Assembly (NCBI GenBank): GCA_942493375.1
Contig: OW818698.1
Span: forward strand, 1,178,001 to 1,242,000
Origin: G942493375 sp942493375
GTDB lineage: Bacteria > Armatimonadota > UBA5829
Reading direction: 5' to 3'
Length of the DNA: 64,000 nt
Positions 17,327 through 27,549 of the stretch are shown in pieces. The notes below the pieces were generated by a model. That model saw nothing but the letters and a program-made list of their open reading frames with translations, did not search any database and was not told where the DNA came from. Each line of letters opens with the position of its first letter. Within the stretch, counting starts at the first letter, position 1. The translations under genes and the position numbers were made by a program.

Positions 17327-18478
17327 ATGAAAATCAGGCATACATGGATTGAAAGAATTGAAAATGCTTGGCAGCATAGGTCATTGATATGGCTTCCAGG
17401 AGTCCGTCGGGTGGGAAAAACCTCCCTATGTCAAACACTACCACAAACAGAATATTTTGATTGTGAATTGCCCAGGGTCCGTCGAATGCTGGAAGACCCA
17501 CAGGCATTTCTCGATGATCATAATGGACGCAGGATTGTCTTTGATGAAGTGCACCGCCTCGAGAATCCATCGGAATTACTAAAGATCGCTGCTGACAATT
17601 ACCCCCAAACGTTCGTTCTCGCAACTGGTTCGTCAACGCTCGGAGCATCATCCAAGTTTGCAGATACACTGGTTGGAAGAAAGACCGAATTATGGCTCAC
17701 TCCAATGACAGAAGCTGATTTGAAGGATTTCGGTAACACCAATATTCAACACAGGTTATTACGCGGCGGATTACCACCTTTCTTTATGGCTACGGAGTCT
17801 CCAGAACAGGATTTCCAAGAATGGATGGATGCATACTGGGCAAAAGATATACAGGTATTATTTAGACTTGAGCGTAAACATTCATTTCAGAGATTCACCG
17901 AATTATTGATGGCTCAAAGTGGCGGTATTTTCGAAGCAACCCATTTTAGTACACCGTGTGAGGTATCTCGCATTACTATATCTAATTACCTATCTGTCCT
18001 GGAATCCACATTCGTAGTTCATGTCGTGAGACCATTCAGCACACATCGTTCAACAGAGATAGTTGCAGCACCTAAAGTTTATGCATTCGACACAGGATTC
18101 GTGTGTTATCATCGAGGATGGTATGATCTTAGAAAAGACGATCTAGGCATACTGTGGGAACACTTTGTCTTGAATGAACTCCATGCTGAGCTACAAACCC
18201 GTCGTATTGGTTATTGGCGAGACAAGCGGGGGCATGAGATAGACTTTGTTCTCTCTGATAGACGTTCTGATCCTGTCGCTATTGAATGCAAATGGTCAGC
18301 ATCGGATTTCAATCCAACTAATATTCTTTCATTCCGTGGAAAATACCCTACTGGCGCAAATTATGTCGTTGCTAATGACATTGCTGTTGACTATTCACAC
18401 GTTTATAATGATATCAAAGTCACATTCACCAACACTGCAGGTTTGATTAGCGAACTGAGCACCAAAGATAAGCGGTAG
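17327..18478 (+). CDS. AAA_14/DUF4143 ATPase
   Basis: The 383 residues match the widespread AAA_14-DUF4143 family. A Walker A motif GVRRVGKTS lies near residue 25 and a Walker B RIVFDEVHR near 70, with a sensor-like LATGSS near 98. A DUF4143 C-terminal half then ends in a PD-(D/E)xK-like site: GHEIDFVL followed by AIECKWS (near residues 302-326). Members are cytoplasmic; their role is unproven, with suggestions of DNA-related or defence functions. The gene has no clear ribosome binding site and starts right after an inverted repeat, which suggests autoregulation. It sits alone among carbohydrate genes and may have been gained by transfer. Confidence 0.88.
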   Translation: MKIRHTWIERIENAWQHRSLIWLPGVRRVGKTSLCQTLPQTEYFDCELPRVRRMLEDPQAFLDDHNGRRIVFDEVHRLENPSELLKIAADNYPQTFVLATGSSTLGASSKFADTLVGRKTELWLTPMTEADLKDFGNTNIQHRLLRGGLPPFFMATESPEQDFQEWMDAYWAKDIQVLFRLERKHSFQRFTELLMAQSGGIFEATHFSTPCEVSRITISNYLSVLESTFVVHVVRPFSTHRSTEIVAAPKVYAFDTGFVCYHRGWYDLRKDDLGILWEHFVLNELHAELQTRRIGYWRDKRGHEIDFVLSDRRSDPVAIECKWSASDFNPTNILSFRGKYPTGANYVVANDIAVDYSHVYNDIKVTFTNTAGLISELSTKDKR

Positions 18479-18637
18479 CATAAATCAATATCATGCTGTA
18501 AATCATATACTTGTCCTCAACATCTAAGCCAAACATATTTGAATATTGAAACAGGATAAGTTATCGAATCATACTCAGAATCAACAACTAAAAACCTCTT
18601 ACCTTAGCTAACTGAGAATCGATGGATGGAGAATTGA

Positions 18638-21600
18638 ATGATTAGTATTAAGCTTTTTGCACTGGTTTTGTTGCTGTTGGTGGTTTTTGGTGGGGTGAAT
18701 GCTCAGGGATTGGTTATTAATAATCCTGGGTTTGAACTCAGTACTAATATCAAAGATAAACCGGATTATTGGACTCCGCGGTATATTCAGGACCATTTTG
18801 TTGAGACTGCTCCAGCGAATATTTATGAAGGCAAGCAGTCTGCTCTGTTCACTAATAACAGCGGGAAGTCGGTGGAAGGGTATTTTTATGGGCCAGCTGA
18901 TATTTCCGGTCAATTGCTGAGTATAGATGTAGTTCCCGGGGATATTTATACGTTTTCGGCATGGTGCAGGGTTGCATCGGATTTTTCTGGGGCAGGACTA
19001 AAGGTCTGTCTTCTGTTTTCGAAGGACGGTGCATATGTAAGCCGGGTTGATTCAACTCCTGTAGCTCCGAAGAAATGGACTAGAAGATCGGTGCAGGCAA
19101 CGGTTCCCGATGGCGCTAACCGGATGACTTACAGTGTAGAATACTCCGGTCTCAGGAATGCCTGGTTCGATAAGGTGGAGTTGGTCAGAGGCAGTATAGA
19201 GAATCCTGAAGAAGTTGATCTGAGCTATTATCAAAAGCAGAATGTACTTATCGGATATCCTCAACTGATCTCAAAAGCAGATATAACACGTTTGATGAAG
19301 AGCAAGACTGCGTTTGATGATCTGAAAAACAATATGCGAATGGTATCGTGGACGTTTGGTAAACTGACACCTGAAGCAGCGGATTCTGTAGTGAAAAAGC
19401 TGAAATCTCAAGGGATCAATATTATCCTCAGTGCAGGTAACAGATTTATTACTACTAACCTTGAAGAGAACATAGAGAAGTCTGCGATCATAGCAGATGC
19501 CTGCCATAAAAATGGGATCAAGTTCGCTCATCATGTCACTACTACCCTTGTTAAGCAGTCTTACTACCAAAGCCACCCGGATTTCACCTGTGTGAACATA
19601 GCTACCGGTAAACCCCACTATGAAGCTACCTACGATTTTGCTACCGCATGCCTGAACAATGACAATTACTGGCATGACTATATGCAACGTCTGGAAAAGC
19701 TGTTTGCGAACGTAAAACTCGATGGGATTATGGTAGATGAAATCGAATACTGGGGCGATACTCTCTGTGGGTGCGACTGGTGCCGGAGGAAATTCAGAGC
19801 AGACACAGGACTGGAGCTTCCGACATCCGACGACCAGAATTTCTTCAGAAACCTGAATAATTCCACTTACAAGAGATGGCTGAGCTGGCGTGCATCAAAG
19901 CTGCAAGAACGGAATCTTGATATCAGAGCTTTGATGAAAAAGTATATGCCGAACGGCGGTTTTTATCCGAGCTATCTGTGCAATCCAACTTATACCGGTA
20001 TGTGGAATGCTTATTTCCAGAATGGAATGCAGCTGGATGCTCAGGTAGCATATTCAAGCTCTGTAGGAATCGAATACGAACCGCGGTTTTTCAATAATTA
20101 CTACAACTGGCCTGTTGCAGTTGTAGAGATGAAGTTTGAAAAGGCTGTAAATCGTGTACTGGACTCCAACCCCTGGATATACTTCTATCCTACACAGTAT
20201 GGAGATTATATCTGGCAATGGAATTTGTCTATGGCCTTAGGGTTCAACATCTGGTTTCCGGGAGAGCAGGCTCCTGAGAAAAACGTAGAAAAAGCCCGAT
20301 CTGCATTGACCGGTTGGATGGCTAAATATCAAAAACTGATCGGTAAAACCAGTGCCTATGCCAACACCGGCATAGTATATTCAACAAATACCAGGGACTT
20401 GTGTCCTGAAGGCACCGAGTGGCGGGAAGGTTTCTTTGGAGTCTCTCAGCTGCTAACCGATTCACATACATCTTATCAGATGCTGGTAGACAGAGACCTG
20501 ACAAATCGCGAGTTGTTAAAAGGCTTCCGAACGCTGGTGATGTTCAATACTGTATGTCTCTCGGATAGGGCTGTTGCAACGATACGGGAGTTTGTAAGGA
20601 ATGGCGGGACTCTGCTGGCTTCCTCAAATATCTCTTTAAGAGATGAAAACGGGAATATGCGGAATGACTTCGGATTAGCCGATGTATTAGGTGTATCGTA
20701 TGCTTCATACCAGGAAAATGCTTACAACAATATGGTGTTTCCTGCTAAGGGGAAAGATAGAATACCGGGGATCTCCGGAAGTTATAAGCACGATAAGGGG
20801 TTTGTTAACCTTAAAAGCATTGACAGCAAGCGCAGAGTGCTTGCCAGAATTGTTGACACTGAAGGCAAGGAATACCTGGGTGTTATAGCCGGCAGCTTTG
20901 GCAAGGGGAGCGTGATCTATTTTGCCGGTCATCCGGAGATGCACTATATTCGTGCGGACCACCTTCCACCTTACTACATCGCGCCTGGTCAGATGTGGCA
21001 GAGCAGTATGGATACGGACTATCAGCAGATAATCACCAAAACCGTGAATTATCTGAATCCGAAGCCAGCGTTGATCGTGAAGAACCTACCGACCGGAGTG
21101 ATTGCGGAAGCACTGGAGCACAAGACTGGAGATGTCACTGGAATTTCTGTCCATTTGATTAACTGCAGCGGAGCTGTATTGAAAGATGGCATCGTGCCCA
21201 AAATCTTTGAAGTGAAGTTTCCTGCAATTACACCAAAAGGCGGGATCGATGTTGCACTCAGAGCGGATAACATCAAAAAGGTCTATCTGCTGTCACCTGA
21301 CTACAACCGGATTACTGAGCTCAAACCTGTCTTCAACAAAGGTTATGTGAAGGTTAATATCCCAGCCTTGTACCGGTCAGCTATGTTGTATTTTGTTAGA
21401 AAAGGTGCTGAACATATTACTGCAATCAATAATGGAAAGATCACTACTCAGATCCCCAAGCCTTGTAAGATGATTGTGGAGAGTTACATTCCACCAGTCG
21501 GCAAGTATGATCCGAAGAATATCGTGTTCTTTGCAGATTCTGCTGCGTATGTTGGGGGTTATGTAAATGACAGGGATATCGGTCTTCTAAACAGAAACCT

Positions 21601-21928
21601 CTTCGGCACCGGAGCTTCTTCTAATTCACTGAGCGTGACGTTCTCGCTGCCGAAACCTGCAAAGAAGCTTGGGATTGAATTCTACGGCAACGAGTTCATA
21701 ACACCCGGTCAGAAACTGCCTCTGAAAGTAACCTTGAACGGAAAAGTCATCTTTGAAGGAGAGAACCTGCTGGAAAACATCAAACTATCTTCGAAGACAT
21801 TTGATATTCCAGCTGCTGGCTTCACCCAAAACGGGAACAAGCTTGAAGTATTCAATCTGAGTGGCAGCACGGTTTGGGACAGTCCGTATTTGAGATTGTA
21901 CTATATCAAGGTAGTGCCTGAGTATTGA
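18638..21928 (+). CDS. Secreted CBM4/9-like plus TIM-barrel glycosidase-like protein
   Basis: A signal peptide ends at VNAQ. Residues about 22-190 form a CBM4/9-type jelly roll (NPGFELS at the start, SIDVVPGDIYTFSAWCRV). Then comes a TIM barrel with LDGIMVDEIEYWGDTLCGCDWC near residue 365, where Asp/Glu are candidate catalytic residues and CxCxxC resembles the metal-binding Cys cluster of GH42 enzymes. A GATase-like trimerisation domain (YQMLVDRDLTNRELLKGFRT, REFVRNGGTLLASS near 610-660) also recalls GH42. A C-terminal beta domain closes the 1096 residues. It is likely an extracytoplasmic glycosidase related to GH42 or uncharacterised hypothetical glycosyl hydrolases. GGAG precedes the ATG. 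Confidence 0.68.
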   Translation: MISIKLFALVLLLLVVFGGVNAQGLVINNPGFELSTNIKDKPDYWTPRYIQDHFVETAPANIYEGKQSALFTNNSGKSVEGYFYGPADISGQLLSIDVVPGDIYTFSAWCRVASDFSGAGLKVCLLFSKDGAYVSRVDSTPVAPKKWTRRSVQATVPDGANRMTYSVEYSGLRNAWFDKVELVRGSIENPEEVDLSYYQKQNVLIGYPQLISKADITRLMKSKTAFDDLKNNMRMVSWTFGKLTPEAADSVVKKLKSQGINIILSAGNRFITTNLEENIEKSAIIADACHKNGIKFAHHVTTTLVKQSYYQSHPDFTCVNIATGKPHYEATYDFATACLNNDNYWHDYMQRLEKLFANVKLDGIMVDEIEYWGDTLCGCDWCRRKFRADTGLELPTSDDQNFFRNLNNSTYKRWLSWRASKLQERNLDIRALMKKYMPNGGFYPSYLCNPTYTGMWNAYFQNGMQLDAQVAYSSSVGIEYEPRFFNNYYNWPVAVVEMKFEKAVNRVLDSNPWIYFYPTQYGDYIWQWNLSMALGFNIWFPGEQAPEKNVEKARSALTGWMAKYQKLIGKTSAYANTGIVYSTNTRDLCPEGTEWREGFFGVSQLLTDSHTSYQMLVDRDLTNRELLKGFRTLVMFNTVCLSDRAVATIREFVRNGGTLLASSNISLRDENGNMRNDFGLADVLGVSYASYQENAYNNMVFPAKGKDRIPGISGSYKHDKGFVNLKSIDSKRRVLARIVDTEGKEYLGVIAGSFGKGSVIYFAGHPEMHYIRADHLPPYYIAPGQMWQSSMDTDYQQIITKTVNYLNPKPALIVKNLPTGVIAEALEHKTGDVTGISVHLINCSGAVLKDGIVPKIFEVKFPAITPKGGIDVALRADNIKKVYLLSPDYNRITELKPVFNKGYVKVNIPALYRSAMLYFVRKGAEHITAINNGKITTQIPKPCKMIVESYIPPVGKYDPKNIVFFADSAAYVGGYVNDRDIGLLNRNLFGTGASSNSLSVTFSLPKPAKKLGIEFYGNEFITPGQKLPLKVTLNGKVIFEGENLLENIKLSSKTFDIPAAGFTQNGNKLEVFNLSGSTVWDSPYLRLYYIKVVPEY

Positions 21929-21943
21929 TCAGAGCAAGGTTAC

Positions 21944-21965
21944 GGGAGCACGTGGAAGTGCTCCC
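21944..21965. terminator. 8-bp hairpin between convergent genes
   Basis: GGGAGCAC (21944-21951) pairs with GTGCTCCC (21958-21965) around six bases, 15 bases after the stop of the upstream gene and before the end of the next minus-strand gene. No T-run follows, so efficiency is uncertain. Confidence 0.45.
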
Positions 21966-21988
21966 CTACTTCAATTATGGTAACTTAT

Positions 21989-23113
21989 CTATTTGGCTGA
22001 TACCTTGTCCACTTTCACACGTTTGATTACTTCTTTCACCAGCCAGGTAAAAGTGTATGGCTTGGTTTCAGGGACTACTTCATCGTAGGTTGGATGGGTA
22101 TACCAGCTCTGGATTATATACCTGTCGGGACGGCCTCCGTGTTTGATATACAGGTCTATATAATCAAGTGTCTCCTTGCAGAAAGTCTCCATGGATGTGC
22201 TGCCGCCGCGCTGTGAATTGAATATCAGATTGAACTCCAGGCCATTCTTCTTTGTGTATTTTTCGACATCAAGGACGCGGCCAATCCAGTCAACTTTTTT
22301 AGGATCAAATGTAGATCCCTCCACCTTTACTTCACCAATGATATAGTCATAGGGATTATCAACAGTAATGCCTTTCAGAGGCGCGCGTGTTCGCTTGGCG
22401 GCTTTAATCAGGGCTACCATAGAGTCATAGTAGTCTCCCCAACTTATTCCAGGTCCCTGCCAGGATGCATTGTCCCCTTTATATCCCCAATTGGGAAAGT
22501 TCGAAAGCTCAAAAAAGCCTATGTGCGGGTAGACTTTTTTTACACCAAGCATATACTTGCAGAGTTCATCTGTAGCCTCTTCAGGGGTCGCAAAGCCTTT
22601 CCCTCCCTGATATGGAAGCAGAAGCTGTCGCATTCCACCGTCAAGATCGAAATACTTGACCTTTCCACCCAATGACTCAATAAATTTCATATGCTGGACG
22701 CTTGAATCAACCGCCCGCTTGCAGAATGTGGAGTCATATGGGCCAGCCTGTCCGCCTAAAAGCTCGGATAAATAATCAGTCTGAACAGGAGGAAAGTTGT
22801 TCTTTTCAACAATCAACGAAATCTTGTTTTGGTTCAGAACCTTGATCAGTTGCTTCAGACTGTCATTCGCTGCTATGTTACTGTGAAAGGGCCAGTCCTT
22901 TGGAGTGTAGCCCTTATCTCCCTGTATTATGTGCCAGGTCCATATCTTGACTCCATCCAGATGCTTCTTTACATAGTCCCATTTAGCACCGTCTGCAGTA
23001 AGTCCATCGGCAGGCAGAATAGACATCCATACTTCAGGTGTCTTTGAGCTTTTTGCACTACCCAAAACCGGCAACAAAAATATGAGAGACAGGACTAAGG
23101 CGATCTTTTTCAT
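21989..23113 (-). CDS. Secreted TIM-barrel-like protein of unknown function
   Basis: The 374-residue product has a clear signal peptide (MKKIALVLSLIFLLPVLGSA) and an AGGAG ribosome binding site 7 bases before the ATG. The mature part alternates hydrophobic strands and helices as in a TIM barrel, for example GVKIWTWHIIQG, KISLIVEKNN, KVKYFDLDGG and LKGITVDNPYDYI. Acidic residues at strand ends (LDLDGG, VDNP) could be catalytic. No family is recognised. Convergent with the CBM4/9-like gene and probably also involved in glycan handling, but this rests on context only. Confidence 0.6.
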   Translation of the reverse strand: MKKIALVLSLIFLLPVLGSAKSSKTPEVWMSILPADGLTADGAKWDYVKKHLDGVKIWTWHIIQGDKGYTPKDWPFHSNIAANDSLKQLIKVLNQNKISLIVEKNNFPPVQTDYLSELLGGQAGPYDSTFCKRAVDSSVQHMKFIESLGGKVKYFDLDGGMRQLLLPYQGGKGFATPEEATDELCKYMLGVKKVYPHIGFFELSNFPNWGYKGDNASWQGPGISWGDYYDSMVALIKAAKRTRAPLKGITVDNPYDYIIGEVKVEGSTFDPKKVDWIGRVLDVEKYTKKNGLEFNLIFNSQRGGSTSMETFCKETLDYIDLYIKHGGRPDRYIIQSWYTHPTYDEVVPETKPYTFTWLVKEVIKRVKVDKVSAK

Positions 23114-23259
23114 GTTATTACTCCTGGATACCTCTTAGTGTGCTGAAACTGCGGCTACTGCTAGATATTATAGAGGATTTTCCCAGGACAGACACTTTTT
23201 AGTGTTAATACACAATGATCAATGGAAGGATTTCAAAAGTGACTGAAGATATCAAGAAA

Positions 23260-23302
23260 ACATCCGGCTACACCAACTCAGGGTGTGCCGGATGTATTTT
23301 AT
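23260..23302 (-). terminator. Likely Rho-independent terminator of the stalk-domain gene
   Basis: GCCGGATGT (23287-23295) pairs with ACATCCGGC (23260-23268), and ACACC/GGTGT extends the stem past a bulge. On the minus strand the hairpin is followed by TTTTCTTGAT. It lies 30-60 bases after the stop codon at 23325, the position expected for a terminator. Confidence 0.65.
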
Positions 23303-23324
23303 ACAAGTCTAGTGTCAACAGCAT

Positions 23325-24839
23325 TTACTGGATCATGTCTAGTGCTGCTGTGTTGGTATTGGAGTTCCATCTTACACTTGAGCCTGTTGCTATGGCAAGG
23401 AAATGGAGTGGGACATATACCACACCATCCCGCACCTGAGCTGGAGCTTCCAGTTGTTCCTGTTCTCCATTGAGCATCGCATAGGGTTTTCCTATGTCCA
23501 GTTGCAATGGGCCTTCACTTGTGTCCAGGTTGATAGACTTTGAATAGTCATCATATTTATACGCTACCCCCTCCTGATTCAAAACAGGAGCAAGAGGTAC
23601 GAGCACGACACCATTTTCACTAAACGGTCTGGCATTTGCGAAGGCTATATCCCGTCCACCAGCCATCACACGAATGTTCTGTGATGTCGACTGAGCAGGT
23701 AGTGAGAGTGAACTGACATACATTTCACGTGCCTTTGCAAAACTGCGAGTTGGGTAGTAGTCTACCGCATGACTGAGCCGAACACCAAACTCTGTGTTTG
23801 CACTCACATTAACATCGGTGGCTCGATTTTTCTTTTTGTCATTCTGACTATAGAGATATCCGGCAGCTGCACCAAGGATAGTACCTTCCAGGGTATGTTT
23901 CGTCAGCTTGCCCAGGATGAGTCCACCGGCAGCTCCAATACCAATGAACTTCAGAGGGTCGGTATCCTTGCTTCTGGTGACCAGGCGTCCGTCCGACGTT
24001 TGCTGTACCGTTTTGTCATCCAAAGAAACCAGTGAACCCTGAGCATTGATTTTGCGTCCGTCGGGCAGAATCACCTGCCGAAAATCAAGAGCAAGTATAC
24101 CAGGCTGTCCATCACCCGCCTGCTGAGCTTCGGTCACTACGCCCCTGAGCTTTGTGCCCTGGGGAAATTCGACATCACCATTTCTATGTGACCGTACTGT
24201 CACAGACACCCAATCTCCCAGTCGGCTTGTCTTGGAACTCAGAGGTTGATCCAACCTGACTGGAATAACGGTCCCATCAGGTATGTTCGAAGCCATCACA
24301 TCAGCCATTCTGTTTGCAGCTCCCTGGTAAACACTGCTCAGTTCATCAGGTTCCCGATAGGATGTGTCTGTGGATGAACTCGCTTGTGCTGTTTGCTTGC
24401 TGGGTATATCGGTTGATATAGATACCGATTGAGCAGATTCATCCCATCTGACCTCAGCTCCCAATGCCTCACTGATGAATCGAAGCGGTACCATAGTTGT
24501 CCCGTTTACAATTCTGGCTGGAGTATCAAGCATAACATCCTGTCCATTGACGGTAGCACGCCGATCTCCAATGCCCAGTTGAACAGTGGTATCATTTTTG
24601 GTTGCCGTAATTGTCCTCATTGCATCATTCCAATGCACACGGGCTCCCAAAGATTCAAAAATACTACGCAACGGCACCATTGTTGTTCCACCCATAAGCA
24701 TTGGAGGCGTGTTCAACATCAATGGATTTCCGTTAATGTCGACATGGATAGCTGCCATGCTTGCAGTAGCAAACAGAAGCAGCAGTCCCATTATAGAACT
24801 GATTCTAATCATATATAGTTTTGTAAGCATAGGTTTCAT
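23325..24839 (-). CDS. Exported protein with copper-amine-oxidase-N stalk domains and a glycine-rich hydrophobic segment
   Basis: The 504 residues start with a signal peptide (ISSIMGLLLLFATASMAA). Two adjoining stalk repeats follow, with TTMVPLRSIFESLGARVHW and TTMVPLRFISEALGAEVRW (residues about 30-145). A central beta domain (DQPLSSKTSRLGDWVSVTV; LRGVVTEAQQ) like surface-anchoring or OB-type modules comes next, then a glycine-zipper-like stretch (GIGAAGGLILGKL, GTILGAAAGYLYS, near 300-330), and a degenerate C-terminal stalk pair (VVYVPLHFLAIATGSSVRW). Stalk domains are typical of envelope proteins in Armatimonadota and some Firmicutes. It probably sits in the cell envelope. Start could equally be the ATG at 24830. 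Confidence 0.78.
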   Translation of the reverse strand: MKPMLTKLYMIRISSIMGLLLLFATASMAAIHVDINGNPLMLNTPPMLMGGTTMVPLRSIFESLGARVHWNDAMRTITATKNDTTVQLGIGDRRATVNGQDVMLDTPARIVNGTTMVPLRFISEALGAEVRWDESAQSVSISTDIPSKQTAQASSSTDTSYREPDELSSVYQGAANRMADVMASNIPDGTVIPVRLDQPLSSKTSRLGDWVSVTVRSHRNGDVEFPQGTKLRGVVTEAQQAGDGQPGILALDFRQVILPDGRKINAQGSLVSLDDKTVQQTSDGRLVTRSKDTDPLKFIGIGAAGGLILGKLTKHTLEGTILGAAAGYLYSQNDKKKNRATDVNVSANTEFGVRLSHAVDYYPTRSFAKAREMYVSSLSLPAQSTSQNIRVMAGGRDIAFANARPFSENGVVLVPLAPVLNQEGVAYKYDDYSKSINLDTSEGPLQLDIGKPYAMLNGEQEQLEAPAQVRDGVVYVPLHFLAIATGSSVRWNSNTNTAALDMIQ

Positions 24840-25000
24840 CTTCTTTCATTGTCGTTTTCGGTAGTATCAAAACACTGTGCCTGTCGAGATTGCGACAGGT
24901 ACAATGCATGGCGTATTTCCATACTTATCTCATGAATTTAGTACCCGGCTCTGCCATATATAAATCACTTTAGTGCATTTGCTGCATGTCAACAGTAAAA

Positions 25001-25043
25001 GAAAAAGCCCGGGAAAGTCGCTAAATGGCGTCTTTCCCGGGCT
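25001..25043 (-). terminator. Strong Rho-independent terminator
   Basis: AGCCCGGGAAAG (25006-25017) and CTTTCCCGGGCT (25032-25043) form a perfect 12-bp GC-rich stem. On the minus strand the stem is followed by TTTTTC and a T-rich run. It lies about 30 bases after the stop codon of the gene ending at 25072, which it should terminate. Confidence 0.9.
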
Positions 25044-25071
25044 GACAAGGTGGTTATTAGAAGACCGGTAA

Positions 25072-27549
25072 TTATGGCACTGGAATGGTGGCTCGTATAA
25101 CTACGCATACAATTGCTTTCTTACCTATCATTTTGATGCTTGACTGGGTGACTTCAGCTTTCTTGATTGCTGCATCTACTTTGCTTTTGTAAGCTTTGTC
25201 TGTCATAGCAGTTTTGTACTTTTCCTCTATCGATAACTGCAGGTTTATTCGAGCATCCGCGATAGCAGCATTCCTGGCTTTTGCTCTTGCAGCGTTCTTG
25301 TCTTTCGTCTTGGCTACTGGTGAGACTTCACTCTTTCCATTGGCAGTAAACTCTTCTATGTTGACATCGATTGGCTGGGTAACAGTAGGACCTGGCTCCG
25401 GTGCTTTTACTGAAGTTTTTGGATCAGTTAGTTCAGCAGTTGAAGCGTTGATCTCTACATCGGCCTCGAAACTGAATTTAGCCATATAGACACGTTTATT
25501 GTCATCCCAGCCACTGCTGAGTAGTACCGCTTTACTGCGGACCTCATCCACTGAAATAGTGGTATTCGGGCAAGCAGATTTGATAGCTGTCAGAAGCTTT
25601 GAATATGCTGAATCGGATGCTTTTTGCTTAGCTGTATCTACACCTGTCCCAACTGGTTTCCTTGACAATGTGATCTCCCCGGTCTCCTGAAGAACCAGGT
25701 GTTTCATTGCAGGCGAAGGTTTCTTTTGTTCAGCGCTATTATTGGAACTTGTAGCAAAATCACTTGGCAAAATGGTGCGTGCTGCCATATCATCAGCTGC
25801 CTGCTGACAGGCTTTGGCTAACACATCGGCAACGATTGCATCGTCAGCTACTCCCTGAGCTGAGGATGGCGGTGTAGCTGATTGCGGCTGTGTCTCTTCA
25901 CCATTCACTTTTATCAGGTCAGATTTAAATTTCGAGCGACGGCTGTCTTCACTGCTTAACGCACTGGTAAACAGAACCTTGCACTCATTTTTATCGGGAC
26001 CAGCTCCCAGGTCGTATATACAGAACTCACCCGTTACTTTCACATTCTGTATAGAATCTATAGAGACAGCATACTCCATTTCGCGAGTTTTTCTACTGTC
26101 CTCATACTTCTGCTTGTCCTTTTCCCATTGAGCCGCATCTTTTTCGTATTTGGGCATGTCTACTTCTTCCCAATTCAGCAAGTCGCGGACATAGTTTGGG
26201 TCGTTAGCTCTGCTGCCGTTTTTAAGGTCGTATCTATATCCTTCAAACCTGGGTTTCTCATCCGGATTCGGTTTTTTGGGTTGCTCTGGTTTAGTTTCTT
26301 TGAAAGCAGGGAGGCGCTCGGTCTGGCACACAGGCGCGTTTGCAACGTATGATGTGTTTGTATTGATTGAATTGATTGAGACAACAGCCAGCAAAGTATC
26401 TTTACCAAGTTTATTGCGGATAGCTGCAGCCTCATCTTTATTCTGGGCAAATTTGGAAGAGATGATCAAGTCTCTAAGGTCTTGCCTGCTGATACATCCA
26501 AAACCACCTGCTGAAGTAAGTTGACTGGTCAATTTCCCGCACATCTCATTGACCAGTTTGTCATATGTGGCAGTAATGGATTTTTCGTCTGTCAGTGTCG
26601 TTATAACAGCCATTTTTCCACAATTGCGCATATCGGTAAGTGGATGCTTGTGTATATCCTCCGGAATAGATTCAAATGATTTGTGTTCAAGCAATGCAGA
26701 GCCTATTTGCCTGTTCGACGGTCCCGCAACACAGTAGACACTGCGTCCTGTCTGCGTTTCCTTTTGAAGAGCTAGTTCAACCGCAGCCTGGTCGCTCTGC
26801 ATCCATGCCTGCATAGCTTTGGGTAAAGACTGGATGACCTTTTCGTGTTTAGAACTCGAAGCTTCGCGATTCAAGATAAACAACAAATCAATATTAGAGT
26901 GTTCTTCCGGATTCCATTCATCTGGTTTGAAGAATTTCCAGTCAATTGTATCTTCACCTGATTTGCACTGTTTGCTGATCCAGTCCTGTGCAATATCTCC
27001 ATTTTCTGTTGATATAACGCACATACGCTTGATCTTGTATTTATCCAGTATACTTCCACGATCTTCCAGGTTCATTATGCCGGGATCAGACTTGAGGAGC
27101 CTGTCCAGTTCAAATTTCAACCACTTATCATTGGGAGCGCTGATCAGTATATCCCAGCCGTTCCTGCGATCGGTTGCTTTTACTGCATATAGAAAAGCCT
27201 CATCAGGATCGATTGGATTGGTTGAAGCCGGAAGCACTTTTGTTTCCAACTCGGTGAATGACCTAGCTTTTTCTCTATCTATAATGAACAGGAGGCCCTC
27301 TTCCTTGCCCATCTTTTTCCTGATATCTGCAGATTCACTAACGTTGATAATGGACTTCTCTTTTATATTCATGGCAGAAAGAAACTTTGAAACATCAGCG
27401 CGATCTTCGGTAGTGACAACTGTTATTTTGTGCTCCTTTAAGATGCGGTCCAGCGTGATTTTGCCTGCATTTGCATTCTGTGCGCATACCAGAAACAGCG
27501 TAGCAACAATCATTAACTTAAAAAGACTTTGTTTCTTATGGACAAGCAT
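25072..27549 (-). CDS. Large exported protein of unknown function with LPP20/FlgT-like C-terminal region
   Basis: The signal peptide (LMIVATLFLVCAQNANA) opens an 825-residue protein. The C-terminal part has two related segments: GVDTAKQKASDSAYSKLLTAIKSACP near residue 630 and KDKNAARAKARNAAIADARINLQL near 760. In each, Ala-rich helices follow a beta start, as in LPP20/FlgT-N type SIMPL-like domains. A charged, lysine/proline-rich linker (KPEQPKKPNPDEKPRFEGY) lies near 420. The N-terminal half seems to hold repeated Rossmann-like segments. The ATG at 27549 has GGAG nine bases upstream; a start five codons earlier has none. An envelope role is inferred from export only. Confidence 0.55.
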   Translation of the reverse strand: MLVHKKQSLFKLMIVATLFLVCAQNANAGKITLDRILKEHKITVVTTEDRADVSKFLSAMNIKEKSIINVSESADIRKKMGKEEGLLFIIDREKARSFTELETKVLPASTNPIDPDEAFLYAVKATDRRNGWDILISAPNDKWLKFELDRLLKSDPGIMNLEDRGSILDKYKIKRMCVISTENGDIAQDWISKQCKSGEDTIDWKFFKPDEWNPEEHSNIDLLFILNREASSSKHEKVIQSLPKAMQAWMQSDQAAVELALQKETQTGRSVYCVAGPSNRQIGSALLEHKSFESIPEDIHKHPLTDMRNCGKMAVITTLTDEKSITATYDKLVNEMCGKLTSQLTSAGGFGCISRQDLRDLIISSKFAQNKDEAAAIRNKLGKDTLLAVVSINSINTNTSYVANAPVCQTERLPAFKETKPEQPKKPNPDEKPRFEGYRYDLKNGSRANDPNYVRDLLNWEEVDMPKYEKDAAQWEKDKQKYEDSRKTREMEYAVSIDSIQNVKVTGEFCIYDLGAGPDKNECKVLFTSALSSEDSRRSKFKSDLIKVNGEETQPQSATPPSSAQGVADDAIVADVLAKACQQAADDMAARTILPSDFATSSNNSAEQKKPSPAMKHLVLQETGEITLSRKPVGTGVDTAKQKASDSAYSKLLTAIKSACPNTTISVDEVRSKAVLLSSGWDDNKRVYMAKFSFEADVEINASTAELTDPKTSVKAPEPGPTVTQPIDVNIEEFTANGKSEVSPVAKTKDKNAARAKARNAAIADARINLQLSIEEKYKTAMTDKAYKSKVDAAIKKAEVTQSSIKMIGKKAIVCVVIRATIPVP